From contig JAJEKV010000001.1 of assembly GCA_021234155.1 (NCBI GenBank), forward strand, positions 27,917,768-27,981,767: a stretch of DNA of 64,000 nucleotides, given 5' to 3'. This document shows positions 1-12,830 of this stretch, piece after piece. Under the pieces are notes generated by a model, which saw only the letters and a list, made by a program, of their open reading frames with translations, was not told where the DNA came from and searched no databases. The translations under genes were made by a program, and so were the position numbers. How positions within the stretch are numbered: the first letter of the stretch is position 1; each line of letters opens with the position of its first letter. This DNA is from Isoetes taiwanensis. Its lineage: Eukaryota > Streptophyta > Lycopodiopsida > Isoetales > Isoetaceae.

Positions 1-925
1 GGCCTCTCCCAAAGCATCTTTCAGCAGCTGTTAGAAGTAGGTGAGTCAGTTGAACAGATTGCTATTGAAGTGTGGGGAGTTGCAGCAGTCCCTCCAAATT
101 ATGCTCAAGCATCCAGGCATAGGTCTCTGCACGGTCGTAATCCAGGCGCAGTCGGGGCACCTGGAGTGTTGAGGCATATGGATGCACGAGAAGCCTGCCA
201 ATGTACATGCAAGAACAGGGGCCGGTGATCTATGTCCACTTCCTCGTCCCGAGTGTTTGTTCCAATGCAAAAATGGGTAATCAGGTGCAGATCCTGTTCC
301 TCTACCAGCACGTAATCCACCACACTGGAGCCACCCACATGGTTCTCCAGTCTACAAGTGCAGCGGCTGGAAGACGGCCATTGTGCCAACCCATTACAAA
401 TAACCAGGTCAACGATACTACCCAGCAATAACAACTACCTATCATAGCGTGAAATATGGTTGTCATCTAATATCCTTGACCAAACCACCTCCGTGGGGTT
501 CAACTGTAAGACGTCCTCTGCCATGGGCTCAAATTGTAGGACCTGCTCGGTTCCTGTACGTGCATTAAAGTCTCCAAGTAACATGACATTGCCCACTGTT
601 TGTGTTGTTGTATGTCATCATATAGATCGACATAGGGCTCCAATCTATCCATCCCCGAATGAGTGTTATAGAAGTTGCTCTCGGCATGTAGAAAGTAGCA
701 TGTTGCTAAGAAGAGGATGCTGCCACTGTCATGTTGCACACGCATCTACAAGTAGCGATTGTACCTGTCTATTTTGTACAGCGAGACTGACTACACCAAG
801 TTTGCATGATAGTAGCAGGCTACCCCCCATGCCCTCGCTTGCCCGTGCACTCGTTGAATACTGAGAAATGCAGATAGCCTTAGAGGTCCTGCAGTCTGTG
901 CCCTGCATGTTTCTGTGACGTTCCA
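1..925 (-). pseudogene. LINE-A fragment, endonuclease part of ORF2
   Basis: The minus strand encodes pieces of a non-LTR retrotransposon apurinic-type endonuclease in several broken frames, including a segment with DYVLVEEQDLH and a DIDH motif followed by LFLHVHW, the place of the usual SDH active-site motif. The DNA is clearly homologous to 42964-43778 and, at its high-coordinate end, to 57143-57250, so the same LINE family occurs at least twice in the window. Protein order places the element's 5' side at the high coordinate. Similarity stops near 925, where unrelated sequence starts, and the other side runs off the window edge. Frameshifts and stops make this a dead copy. It would have nicked target DNA for target-primed reverse transcription. 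Confidence 0.8.
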
Positions 926-3891
926 GTACGATATACGGTCTCAAGACGTATACTGTACTGCACCGTCACGCGTACACGCCATTTCAAACGACGTGTACGC
1001 CGACATGTAACCAAGCAAGGGCGCCCTAGGGGGCAACTTGAAAGGGTGCGCACACTTAGCAAAGTGCACACCTTAAACCTTTAACCCATTAAGAGCAGAC
1101 CAAGGGTCATGGAAACCCTAAACCTAACTGAGAGCCTATGTAAGGTAACCAAACCCTAATTCTTTCCTTTTCGTCCACGAACCTTCCGAGCACCAGTTCG
1201 CGCGCCTGAGTCAAATCCAACTCCCAAGATCTGCCCGTGCGCCCTAGCTCGTCAGATTCTCCTTCCGACCGCATCCCCAAGCAGAACAGCGACATGGACG
1301 CATTCGGATCAAGAGGAGTGAACCAGGGATCAGGTACTTAGTCGATTTAATAGCCTAAACCGTATTCCAGCCATCGAACCAATAGGTTTAGCCTATTAAA
1401 TTACCCTTAGTAGCCAAGCAGATCTCCAGATTGACCCTAACTAAAGAACCTAACTCTATGATATAGATTAGTTCTTATTCTTTAGTTCTATGATGATGTG
1501 ATGGATGGATGAATTCTGTGGACTCATTGTATTGGGAAGGGGTGTAGAGACTTAAAGCTTAGTAGTTGATGCTCCTAGCTAGCCTCCTTAGCACACTGTA
1601 GTTTCGGCCTGTGTACAAGAACCACACCTGGTTGTGGGTGAAGGGGCCAGACTGGCTCAGAAGGAGGTTCGTGTTCTGACTCTTGACCGATCCCTCTGGT
1701 GTGTAAAGTCTACCGGGGATCAATGTAGACTAGGTCTAATGGCTTGCCACTGAGTGTGGGTAAGGCATGGGCTCGACACCCGTGGAGTGGTGTTCACTTT
1801 CCAGTGGGTTAAGTCGAATAAGGGCAGTGGCCCTCTAGTCACCTTGAGTCAGCATGGAGACCTCTGGTGGGAGTGATCCCTACCTGCCCCATCGGAACTG
1901 GGGAGATGCAACCCAGGAGTAGCCCCTTTGGCTATGCATCCTGTTGACCCTAAACCTGGCTTAAAGGTCAACCACAAGGAACCAATTCAAGTTTTCACTC
2001 AAATTGGGGTTAGAACCTCCAGATCACTTGAGGTGATAAGTCTATGCAAGGAAATCCCAAGAACAAGTTCAAAAAGTTCGAGTTCTATACCTTTCCCATT
2101 TCCAAAAAATAGTACCTTTGCCAAAACAAATGTGGTGTCGAGATGCAGATTGATTTTTTAAGTCAGATGCAATAGACTTGGTCAAAAAAGTGGTAGTTAA
2201 CCAACAGTAAAACCTCTGACCAAGTCAGAGACTTAATCTGTGAGTTATTCGAGCTCAAAGTGGGGTCAAATTTTGGTCAATAGAGGTCAAATGTAGAAAA
2301 CAGTGATCAGAAATTGAGATTTGGAGTTGCCAATCATCTTTTTGAGAAATTCCCAAGTAGATAGGTTGCAATGATGCTAGGGAAGAGGGGCAATCAATCA
2401 AATCTTCATTTGGATATGTAAAAGTATTTTTTGTGGCTAGATTTGGCAAAATACAGTCAAAACTGTCCAAACCCGAGAGCAATTTTTTTGAATTTGAGCT
2501 ATACTTGGTATTTTTGAATGATTCCAACTCCTTTGGACTGCACAGGTTCTAAGGATAGATGGCAAGTGGTCCAAAGGAATAGAAAAACACACTAGAATTT
2601 TCTCAGAGATATTTTGTAGCAAGAATTGTAGAATAATATATCGTAGATGGATTTGACAACTTGGCAATCGATTTGAATTGATATGGAAGTAAATATATCA
2701 TGATAACAGAATATAAGGATGCTTCATAGCTTTAAATCACAGGAAAATAATCTTCTCAAGTCAATAAATAATTTTTGAAGGTAATGTCAATCAGATCTTG
2801 TGGATCCAATTGAGGAGAGCTCAAGAACTTCAAGGATCGTCCAGATCTTGCTCAGCAATGATCAATGTAGGATCTGAATACTTCTGGGCCTTCAAATTTT
2901 TCTCTGTCTTCGTTTCCCATGTATATAGATTTAGATTTTAACGGTTCCGGCATCTTAGAGCTTAAATTTAGGCTTGATTGGATGCTTAGGGGCGGGAATA
3001 CGGAAGTAGGTAGTTTTCAGAGTCCAAGGCTTCCATTCCGGCATGATTCGAGCAGTTTTCCAATTTTAGGGTTCTTCACTGTATTTTTTCCAGAATTTGC
3101 GCGATACGGTGGCCGTATTTTTGGGAGTATAAACCAGGAATATGCTGTATTTAGCCATTTAGAAATGTTAGGCCATGGTTTCAAAGGGTGCCTTATAAAA
3201 TAATTAGATAGATAGATCAATTGAGGAGATGGCAACCCTAATTTTTGAGGAATATGCTAGGCGTAGATACCATGCATTGGGATATTCCATGGGTAGCATG
3301 AATATTTAAGGCACAATGGTGGACAAAGCAAAGTGGTCATAAAATTCCAAGCTAGAAATGGGCTAGGGGTATTTATGAAGGTGTGATAAGAGTGGGAAAA
3401 GGGATATGAAATAAGGAGGCGAAAAGAATTAAGCAATCAAGGTGTGATTTGGCAAAAAAATGAACAAGGGAAAATATAAGCATAAGGGGAATATGACTAG
3501 GGAAATGGGGGTAAGAATATGGATAAAAATGACTAGGAGGTGGAATCTAATGCCATGGGATCTTCCAAACTTTTAACTTCCAATCTTCAAAAATTGTCTT
3601 CCAAACTTCATAACCCAGAATCTTCTAGAGCATATTCTTGACTAAGCACTTTGACCTTAAATAAAGTACCTCATGTGAGTTTTGAACCTTGAGCACATTG
3701 TTGTCTTGTAAAATGAACATCCTTTGACCTTCGTATCAATGTTGACTACCAAGTCCTCTTTTGACTTAGCCTTCCTAACTTCAACAAATAAACCATTCAA
3801 TTAGTATGTTGCCCTTTGGGGCAACATCTCGCCAAAAAGAAAATGGCTGGTCCCCTCACCCACAAGGGTCTTCAGCTTGGTACCAAGGTAT
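926..3891. other. non-coding stretch, no recognisable gene
   Basis: I see no supported gene. The first 150 bases are GC-rich with repeated GTACACG/CGTGTAC motifs, 1480-1930 is of mixed composition, and 2160-3890 is AT-rich. Open frames here are short and lack family motifs. It may be LTR or leader sequence of a decayed retroelement, but no matching second copy lies in the window to prove it. Confidence 0.5.
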
Positions 3892-3924
3892 CTAAGTGAG
3901 AATTATGGTAAAAAGAGAATGTAA

Positions 3925-4025
3925 AGTGCAAGTGCTGATGGGATGCCGATGAGTGCAAGTGCCGATGAGTGCAAGTCTTTGAGAAGTCTTTGAGAAGTCT
4001 TTGATGAGTGCAAGTGCCGATGGAA
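3925..4025. repeat. short tandem repeats of GATGAGTGCAAGTGCC type
   Basis: The words GATGAGTGCAAGTGCCGAT and GAGAAGTCTTT recur several times head to tail. This explains the open frames seen on the minus strand here, which are repeat translations and not genes. Confidence 0.6.
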
Positions 4026-4195
4026 TGGGGGTGAATATGGTGGTGTGAAAAAGTGAGTGAGTGAGAAGGAGGTGAGAATGAATGTAAACATGGTAAAGTA
4101 GTGATGGGAATGGAATGTATGAGGTGATATGGATATGTAAATGTTTGAATCTCGCCAAAACAAGAAAATGTGTGGCTTCTTGATCCTTAAAAATG

Positions 4196-4530
4196 CAACT
4201 CTGCTATGATGGTAAAGCTGAATTGCAGAGTGCCTTCTTTTGGGAATGAGAACAAGAGTAAGGAGTTTAAATGGATAGCAGGACCACTTATGGCAGATGA
4301 ATAAAGATGGAGAAAGGGTGCACCTGTCATGGAAACATACAAACAAGTTAAACTTGATTCTTGCACTCTGCTATGATGGTGAAGCTGAATTTGCAGAGTG
4401 CACATTTGGGGAGATAAAAATAAAAGAGCATGGCTGAATGGAGGGCAAGACCACACTGAGACAGATGAATAAAGATGGATAAAGGATGCTCCTGCAAATG
4501 ACACTTGGCAGTTAATAAAAATCCTTGTCC
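4196..4530. repeat. two-copy tandem repeat, about 167-bp unit
   Basis: Two diverged units start with CTCTGCTATGATGGT near 4198 and 4367. Each continues through GAAGCTGAAT or AAGCTGAAT, then GCAGAGTGC, and ends with a shared block around AGATGAATAAAGATGG. The two differ by substitutions and small indels. The period is close to common plant satellite lengths, but only two units are present. Confidence 0.6.
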
Positions 4531-4646
4531 TGAGACTGTTTGATAGCTCATCCTTCATGCTGGCTAATCTGCAAACATAAACTTAATGAAGACATTAGTT
4601 CTAAATTTAAGACAAAGTGAAATCCAATCTATCTAACACCAGCAAC

Positions 4647-5022
4647 TCACTCATACTAACAAGCTTTATCTTCATATGCAGGTGCATCCTTATGTTTATC
4701 TCCATCTGTCATCTGATCAAGAGTTGACCTCATTGCATCAGAAAGTCCTCCTCCATTGCCAATAAATTTCCCAAGCTGCTGTCATACCACCATCCTGCAG
4801 CTTCTCATAACTAAAGAGATTTATTTTCCATGCAGGTTCATCTGAAAGTAGCATCATATGCACGTTCATAATATCAAATCTATCACCTTCCAATCCATAT
4901 GCAGGTCATTGAGTTGCCAACCATATTCTCATATTGGCAACCGGGCCGGAGAACAGTCAAGAGTCATCAAACAAATTAGTCAAAAGGGGCTGGAAGACCA
5001 GCCTTCTTTTTGTTTGGCATAA
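4647..5022 (+). repeat. Gypsy 3'-internal segment lying upstream of the left LTR
   Basis: This stretch matches 13097-13474 closely; the latter lies inside Gypsy-1 just before its 3' LTR. It ends with the same TTTGTTTGGCATAA that precedes the 3' LTR. A simple insertion would not place the 3' end of the internal region outside the 5' LTR. I infer that a second element of the family once lay to the left and shared this LTR, or that unequal recombination produced an internal-LTR-internal-LTR array. Confidence 0.65.
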
Positions 5023-7498
5023 TGCCGCCATGCTATGGCAAAGATGTAAGAGCCAAGCATATATTAGCACTAATCCTATCAGGTTTGGTTCAATTTGCAA
5101 GATAATAGGAGAATGCTTCACTAGCATACATTCAAGTTTGAAGAGCAAAGGAAGGACAATTGACTCAAGTCACTCAAGAGATGCAAAAGGTCAAACAAGC
5201 ATAGGAATTGTAGAGAAGAGAGAAAGAAGACCCCTTGAAGAGCATTCCATGGTATGTGATCATTTATGAGCTTGGCATTTTTGGCATTCTTTTGATTTCC
5301 ATCCTCATCCACTCCACCATCCCAAATAGCATTAGACCTTGACTCCTTCCTCATACACCTCCCAAAGTCAAACTTGACCTTGAAAGTTCTTTCTAGTCAA
5401 AATACACCTTCATAAAACACCCACTTGCTCCATCAACCACTAGTTCAAGAGAGACTTGACTTAGTCATAACTTTGCTTATGAAGTCAACATTCCATGCAA
5501 CTTGAGCAAAATGTAGAGAGGCTTTGCAAAATCCCTAAGGGAGATGCTAAAAATTCAAATATGCCTCAAAGATGCCTCAAAAGATGCTCCACAAAAAATT
5601 TTGGCTTCCTAATGAGCACTAGATGTGCCAAGTCCCCCTACACCTTACTACACACATCACACCCATCACCATTTCATCCTTTTCATCTCAAAATTCATTT
5701 CTAAATATCATGGTTGCCACATCACCTTTGACAACTCATCATTCACACACATCATCTCCACATCATTCTAAAAATTTTGACTAGAGAGAATTTTCAAATT
5801 CAAGTGGGTGACAAGTCATCATTCCCATTGGCCATGTCATTCTACCTAGCCATGCCATGTTTTTCAAATGCCACTTCATCCACTCCCCAAATTTTTCCAA
5901 ACTCCAAAAAGCTCTATGGTGAAAAAAAGACCCTGAATATTATAGGGCACAAAAAAAAGATTCCCCTAGAAAAAAGAATTTTGAGAAAAGGCCTTATTTT
6001 AGGCATGGTATATGTGTTCTAGGAATCGTGCCATAGGGTGTAAGGGGTGCAAAAAATTTTCCTATCTACCCCCCTTAGCCTAATTTCTCTTCCAAGCCAA
6101 TCCCCCTCGCCGTGGAGTATCCCAAGCGCAGGGGCGGAGGTACCGAATCCCACGTGGACACTGCACGCAATAATCAGAAGAAATCAAATTTTTGAGCCTT
6201 ATATACTTTATCTGCCAATTTGAATTGGGCCTGTGGGATATTTCTCTTCGAACTGCCAGAAACCTAAATCTGGAAAATGCCAAGATCCGCTTCGTAGAGC
6301 TTACCTAACAAACCATTAATTCAGCACCTAAACCTGCCGAATCATTATGTTTAATGCCATGAATGCTTAGTGCGGGCTAAAAGACAGAGGATTTGAAAGA
6401 AATGATGAAGATTTCAACGGAACTGTACATTCTACAAAAGGGGATTTTTCGCACAGAAGTTTTTCGAGGGCTTGAAGGCAAAAGAAGATTTTTTGGCTTT
6501 GAAGAAGGACCGGCTTGACAACCTTGAGCTTGATCCTGACCTCCTATGTTTGCCTTTGATCCGAATTATTGACTCAATTCTTCGGATCTTTTATGTGCAC
6601 CTATTTGATCCTGTGCCCAAGACCCTGAGCTTGGGATGTTATATTGTATCTTCTGAGTGACTGATTCAATTGAAAATCCGACCTTTGCAGCAGTTTGTTT
6701 GAGTTACTTTGTGACCTTTTCAAAAAAGCAAAAATTATCATAGGTTTGTTGTCATAGCGTGAGTATCTAGTGCCCATGCACATTGTTAGTCGTGGTTTTG
6801 TCTACCTATATCACAAACCCTTAGAAAGTGCAAAAGCCAAAATCCCCTCGCATTGTAATGGAAAGTTAGCACTGTTAGAACATGAGGTGTTGCACAACAG
6901 GTGTGGAATATAGGAGAGCCACTGTTTGAACTTCAATCCTGTCAAACAAAGTATGTGGAAGTAGACAACATAAGATACACGTGCAGTTGACCCTTACAAA
7001 ACATTATCTCTCAAGAACATTTTCTTCTTACAGTCTTAGGCTAAGAATTATCAAAAGAGAAAATTGGATCCTTTCTCGGTCAAGAAGAATAGTTGGCCCC
7101 TCAAGCAGTGCATAAATCTGAGAGATAGAGTTGATAGTCCCAAAAATTCATCACCAATATCGAAGTTCCAAACATCAGCTCTCGTGATATTGACCAAAAA
7201 TTGACCGGGTCGGGTGGCTTGAATCTTGCCCATCTAGCCTACTCGACCTTTGCCGAGCTTTTTGCAAATTGTGAGTGACAAGTGTTGAGAACATCAAGGA
7301 GTGATATCCACACCCATAGCCCCATCGATCACATTCTACAAGAGATTTTGTGAGGCGCACTTTTTTCTCTTCAGGGAAACACACTTCCAAAGGATCTTTT
7401 GTGATTCTTTCGAATCTTTGCACCGTGAGTGGTTGCCTTAAGCAACCTCGGAGGTTCTAAACCACCGAGGTTGAAGGTTTTGCCGATTACCTTCAACA
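5023..7498 (+). repeat. Gypsy-1 left LTR
   Basis: It begins TGCCGCCATGCTATGGCAA and ends TTACCTTCAACA, matching 13475-15948 over the whole length. A TATA-like TTATATACTT at 6199-6208 marks the likely promoter. It is preceded by a conserved GGTACCGAATCCCACGTGG block that the Gypsy-3 LTR shares in diverged form. Differences from the right LTR are largely one- to three-base indels at homopolymers and CTG/CCG sites. Confidence 0.85.
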
Positions 7499-7501
7499 TT
7501 T

Positions 7502-7520
7502 TGGAGGTTCTACCGAGATC
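7502..7520 (+). other. Gypsy-1 primer-binding site
   Basis: TGGAGGTTCTACCGAGATC follows the LTR end after three T residues. Gypsy-2 (minus, near 21195-21213) and Gypsy-3 (minus, near 51697-51715) have nearly the same sequence at the same place, so it is the conserved site where a tRNA 3' end would prime minus-strand synthesis. I could not assign the tRNA. Confidence 0.7.
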
Positions 7521-7540
7521 ATCTTCCCGAATCTGGACTC

Positions 7541-8930
7541 ATGGCACCAAGAAGAGTTAATGAGACATCCGAGCCCTCACCGAGACACACGGATAATCGT
7601 GAAGCTACCGCTACACCCATCGGCCACCATACAGGCAACTGCAGGCATGCCTTATCAATACTTCGAGTTAAGTGTGCCTACTCCAGTCCCTGTTTTTGAT
7701 CCGAGCATGAATGCCAACAATTTCCTCAAGACCTTTGAAGAATACTATCAAGAATATGGTCACAAAAAAGGCTGTAAGTTTTCTGAATTTAAGAAATGTT
7801 TCAAGAATGATGAGGTAAGGGCTTGGTTAGAGTATGTTATAGGTTTAGGCACCAATTCTTGGGAAGAACTGGTAAAAAAGTTTCTAGCAAGATTTGGAAG
7901 AGTCTTGGACCCTCAAGATTTAATATTTGAGTTGCAAACTTTTCGCATCAAACATGGTGAAAGTGTGCAGCAGTATGTCGAAAGATTCAATCACTATCTT
8001 GTCAAATGCCAAATCAATCATGTTCCTAACCATACATTGCATCTAGTGGCTTCTTTTATCAGGGGATTGAGCAGCAGACCAAGAATACACAGAAAGCTTT
8101 TGAAGATTCAAAAACAGGAGGGATTTGATACAATACACAAGGCTTTCACCAAAGCTACTGAAATTGCTGATATGATATCATACTTACCAGATGAAATGCA
8201 CTCACCAAGTGATCCTTTTTTCCGCATTATGAGCAGGAGTGTATGGGATCAGACTGCACTGCCTATGCTATCCAAAAGGAAAAGAAAAAAGGTTAAGGTG
8301 GAAGATGATGAGGCTCCTGCAGCAGATGTAAGAGCAGAGATCACCAAGGTATCTGAGGCTTTGGTTGAGGTAACTAAACAACTGCAAGAGTTGAAGAATT
8401 CAAAATTTGAAAAGAAAACTTACCCCCCATGTGTGCACTGCTTTAGAGATACTCATTCTTCTGATTATTGCTGGTATAGGCCATGCACTAAGTGTGGAAA
8501 AAGAGGTCATTTTGGTAAAGAATGCCCTGTATGTGAATTTTGTAAGGTCAGAGGACATTACGAGGATAGATGCAAAGTCAAGGAATATTTTGCCGCACAA
8601 GAAAAATCTAAAATTGGTGAACCAAGTGCATCTATAAGGTTTGTGCAGAAGTTGAAGAGCAAGAGGAAATTATGGTCATCCCACACCGTAAGGATGAATA
8701 ATGCCAAAGAGAAAGAACCAAAGAATCAAGAAGTTGAGATTTTGAAACATAAAGATGCTGAACAAGCAAAGGGTCGTGGCCTCCTCCTCCCCGCTCAAAA
8801 ATTTGTCAAGAAGGAAAAAGACTGTGAGGATTTTGAATATTTATTGAAGAATTCTAAAATCTGTGTAGATTTGTCGACCACTGCTCAAGATAGCCCCTTC
8901 TTACGTAAGAAAGGTGCTCAATCTTACTAA
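7541..8930 (+). pseudogene. Gypsy-1 gag with zinc knuckles
   Basis: The likely start is the ATG at 7541 (MAPRR, also the start in Gypsy-3). A frameshift before about 7640 moves the rest into the frame that runs to 8930. The capsid-like retrotransposon gag domain is seen through NNFLKTFEEYYQEYG, WEELVKKFLARFG and VQQYVERFNHYL. Two cysteine-rich knuckles follow (CTKCGKRGHFGKEC, then CEFCKVRGHYEDRC), fitting RNA packaging in virus-like particles. A lysine-rich tail leads toward protease. The broken N-terminus makes it a pseudogene, though most of gag is open. Confidence 0.85.
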
Positions 8931-9999
8931 GGAAGATGAGTTTGCCCCGACAAATCACATTGATGAGCACATGCTCACCCAGAAGATAATGATCCCGAGC
9001 TTTCACCGTGTTGCTAAAATGGAAGGGAAAATATTAACCAAAGTTCTCGCTAGATGGAGGATCACCCTTGAACGTGATGCCACACCATGTCATGAGACCG
9101 GTGGTCTAGAAGTAGACAAGAAGGCTCCAATGATCTTGAAATCTTTTTCTAATTCTAAAATCAATCCAAAGGGGAATAGTTAGCAATGTGCCTATTGATG
9201 TTGAAGGAGTAATGGTTGCAGCTAACTTTGTGGTGGTTGCTTTTGAAGGAATAGGGATAAATCAGATATTTATGACTTACTTTTGGGCGTAAGGTGGCTT
9301 TCTACAAAAGAGATGCTAGGCCTGTGTGGTCAAAAGGAGAATGTACCATCTCAAATGGCAAGAAAAAGGTAACATTGTATAATAAGTTAGAGAGTTTGAA
9401 AGCATGAGTTTCATTGAAGAAGAAATGTTGATATCACATCCATGTGGAGAATTTGAACCGGATACATGGAGTTGGGGTCTAGCATAAAAATCTCAAAGGA
9501 GTTGGCTTCAACCAGGGTTGAGCAATTTTGCTTATTTATGGTTTGATGGTGGTGTTTCCAAAAGGCTTAATGTGGCATCTTCTCGCTATTCTCAAGGATG
9601 CCTCAAAACAAAGTTGTCGGGCTAAAGTAGGAAGAATTTATCCTAATGTCACTTCTAATATGGCGTAATATAAGGCATTGATTGCGTGTCTTCAAGAGGC
9701 AAAAATCTAAACATCGAATGTGATCATCTTTGGAGACTCTCACTGGCTCAGCAAAATATCGTGAGAATATCGTGCCAAGAATGAGGACATGTTGCAGCTC
9801 AAAAGTCAAGCCATGTTGGAACCGAAGGATTTTGATACCGGGAACTCGCCATGTTCCAAGGGAGCGTAATGGTGAAGCGCACTCATTGTGCGTAAGTGTG
9901 CTACCGGAACATTTGGTCGAGGGAGCAATTCAAGAGGAGGAACTTGAGAGAAGAGATCTCGCAATGCCTATACCCCATCCCGGTAATCAATGCAAGTGA
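8914..9999 (+). pseudogene. Gypsy-1 protease and extra RNase H region
   Basis: Fragments in changing frames correspond to the protease linker (LTKEDEFA, a damaged active-site stretch near 9040-9070) and the conserved SDIYDLLLG/RPVWSKGECTISNG segment near 9260-9360. An RNase H domain follows, beginning with LWFDGG near 9535. Gypsy-2 and Gypsy-3 carry the same order. At least five frame changes occur within 1.1 kb. The position before the RT is the odd point of the lineage. Confidence 0.7.
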
Positions 10000-10039
10000 A
10001 GACAAGGTAAGGGAAGTCAAGGTCAATAAGAAGGGTCTA

Positions 10040-10917
10040 GATAGGGTGTTATATGTTGGAGATTTGTTCGTAGAGGGAGGATAATGCTTTGGTGACCAAA
10101 TTTTTGATGATTGGAAGGATGTCTTTGCTTGGGATTATGATGAGCTGGTGGGAATTGACAAAAGTATTTGTGAATTTGAAATCAAAATAAAGGGAGGTAT
10201 GAAACCCGCCATACAAAAGCTAAGAAGAATCAATGCTTCTCTATTAGGTCTAATCAAGGAAGAATTATACAAAATGAAAGATGCAGGTGTGATTACCGAA
10301 ATTGTGAACCCCGAGTGGCTATCTTGCATTGTTCCCGCTGAAAAGAAAAACAAGGCCATTAGAATCGATATAGACTATAGAGATTTAAACAAAGCTACCA
10401 CCAAAGATTGTTACCCTTTGCCATTTCGAGGAGGTGTTGCATGTCAGAAAGGTGTAAAGAAATTTACTCATTCTTAGATGGCTTTTCGTGTTTTAATCGA
10501 TAAGCATCAAGGAAGGTGATCAGCCAAAAACTTCATTTATCACACCTTGGGGAACATTTGCCATGAAGAGAATGCCATTTGATTGATGAATGCTTCTGCA
10601 ACATTCCAAAGAGCCATGGATGCAATTTTAAAGAAATGCCACCTAACATTTTTCGTGTTTTTTAGATGATCTTTGTTTGGGAACTTCTCCGAAAGACATT
10701 TTGATATGCTAACCATGTTGTTTGACTTGTGTAGAAAGGGGGGGAGTGAGTTTGAACCCCAAAAGTGTGTTTTTTGTCATCAAAAGGGGAATTGCTTGGG
10801 CATGTAGTGTCTACAAAGCAGAATTCAAATATCCGACAAGAAGATTGAAGCCCTAAGGAAATTGACACCTCCAAAACCCTCAAACAAAGTTAAGAGCTTC
10901 ATAGGGATGACCAGCTT
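10040..10917 (+). pseudogene. Gypsy-1 reverse transcriptase
   Basis: The frame from 10148 shows RT fingers: FEIKIKGG, LRRINASL, EELYKMKDAGVITEI, NPEWLSCIVP and DYRDLNKATTKDCYPLP. Downstream pieces carry the conserved ISIKE, TPWGTFAMKRMPF and DDLCLG motifs near 10500-10685, each separated by small indels. This is a Ty3/Gypsy RT (catalytic motif of LDD type) that would copy element RNA. The many breaks look like one-base losses and not long-term decay. Confidence 0.8.
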
Positions 10918-12830
10918 TTGAGAATGTATGTCCCTCATTTTTCCCACACCATAAGCCCAATCTCCAGTCTCACAAAGGTTGGGAAGTTCTCCAAAAGTGA
11001 AAGCAAACACATCCTAGTAGATTGGGATGAGCAATGCCAAAATTCTTTTGACAAAATCATTGATGCCATTTGCAAATCTATCCCGCTAAAACCTCCCCGA
11101 TCTAGAGAAACCCTTCAAAGCTTACATCGCAGTGACAAAGAAAGCAATTGGTGTGGCAATCGCTACAAGGGGATCATGTGATTACTTTTGCAAGCAAGAT
11201 GTGGTCCGATGTCGAGATTAGGTATCCTGTGTTGGAGAAGAGTGCAGCAGCCCTGATGTTTTTGATAGAAAGGCAAGGACATCTTCTCGCAAAAACAATC
11301 AGTGCAAGTGCTCATGAGGCAAAATCCGCTTTCACCCTATTTGCAAAAAAAAAAGCCAAAGGCCAAATTGTGCAGATGGGCTTGTAAGATCCAAGCTTAT
11401 GATATTACCAGAAAGGTGGTAAAGTTGATCGAGAATCCCAGCTCCTACCTTCCACTTGTGTTGTTTGAGCATGAAGATCAAGATGGTTTGTGTGTTGATG
11501 ACAATCTAACAAACTTGATCTCTGTTGATGCAGAAAAACATTGATTGGCAATTTGACATCGTAAACTATTTGGAAAGCAATGAGTTACCTAAGAACTTGA
11601 GTGGCGCCAAGAAAGGAGATTTAGGGACAAATGCAAGAAGTTCAAATCTAATTGAAGGGATCCTATGCAAAGTCGACAAGGAAGGAGTCTTCTTGCTGAG
11701 ATGTGTGGATAGGGAAGAGGCTAGAATGATAATTGAGGCGTGTCATGAGGGAGTTTGTGGAGGACACTTTGCGCCAGACACAACAAAGAAAAAAAGATTT
11801 TAAGGTCGATACTTTTGGCCTACTCTCTTTAAGGATTGTTATGAAGCTATAAAATGCTGCCACAAATGCCGATTTTTGCAAAAGAACCTTGCAACCAAAT
11901 GCCCCGACCGCCATAATTTCCCCTCGACCTTTTCAAATGTGGGGACTGGATTTTATAGGCCCCATAGACCCACCTTCCTCACCAAAGACCGCTTTATATT
12001 AGTTGCCACCGACATTTTACCAAATGGGCAGAGGCAATTCCTTTGAGAGAAGCCAATGCCCAAGCTAACGCAAGGTTTCTACATGAAAATATTTGTGCCG
12101 ATTTGGTATCCCTTTCAAAATTGTTTCGATAGAGGCAGCCAATTCATCAACCACACGATTGCATTACTTCTAGCCACCCCCGAAAGTCAAACACACCAAG
12201 AGTTCATCCTATTACCCTCGTGGAAATGGCCAGCAGAGTCAACCAATAAGACTCTCAAGTCAATCTCAAGAAGACCATCAAGATTTCAAGAAAGGATTGG
12301 CATTTGAAACTTCATGATGCACTTTGGGCATACGTAACTACCATCAAAGTGGCTACAAAGCACACCCCTTTCAGTTTGGTGTATGGGATAGAATCAAGAT
12401 TGCCTATAGAGTTAGAGCTTCCATCACTCGACCGCCTATCGATAAATTTGGAAATGGATAATGCTCTAAAAGACAGATTTGTGAGATTGATGCAGCTTTT
12501 GAGGAGCATAGATATGAGGTCGAGAATGCAATAATAAGGAAAAAGGCCAAGGATATAGCAGCCTTCAAAGCAAAGACATAAAATTACTGTGGAGTCTTGA
12601 AAGAAGGAGAGTTAGTGTTAAAGTGGAACAAAGCAAGGGAAGATATGGCAACAAAATTCAAAAATCTTTGGGAGGGACCATTTGAAGTAATAGGGACAAG
12701 CAAGGATTCATATTGGGTCAAGGATATTGCCGATGGCGTAGAATTGGTGAACCCTATCAACATTGTGCACCTAAAAGGTATTGGCAACAACATGTTGCCC
12801 TTGCTCGCTCAACCGAAATCTCTGTGGTAA
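10918..12830 (+). pseudogene. Gypsy-1 RT thumb, degenerate RNase H and integrase
   Basis: Pieces read MYVPHFSHTISPIS (RT connection), VTKKAIG in a third frame (RNase H start lacking its Asp), then integrase. The integrase HHCC finger is near 11735-11880 (CHEGVCGGHF, then CHKC), the core aspartate region is near 11940-12150 (DRGSQF), and ALWAYVTTIK, HTPFSLVYGIE and a C-terminal domain (KNLWEGPFEVIG) end near 12830. Integrase would insert the cDNA. Frame changes are frequent. Confidence 0.8.

Noticed and set aside
3892-4558. Overlapping minus-strand open frames of 67-147 codons
   Set aside because: They are translations of short tandem repeats and of the 167-bp duplicated unit; no domain, biased His/Ser/Leu composition.
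5777-6022. Frame repeated at 14224-14439
   Set aside because: Again an LTR pair; homopolymer-length differences shift the frame, so no coding constraint.
6472-6660. 62-codon frame identical at 14921-15109
   Set aside because: Both copies lie at the same place in the two Gypsy-1 LTRs, so identity reflects LTR duplication; no protein family is recognised.
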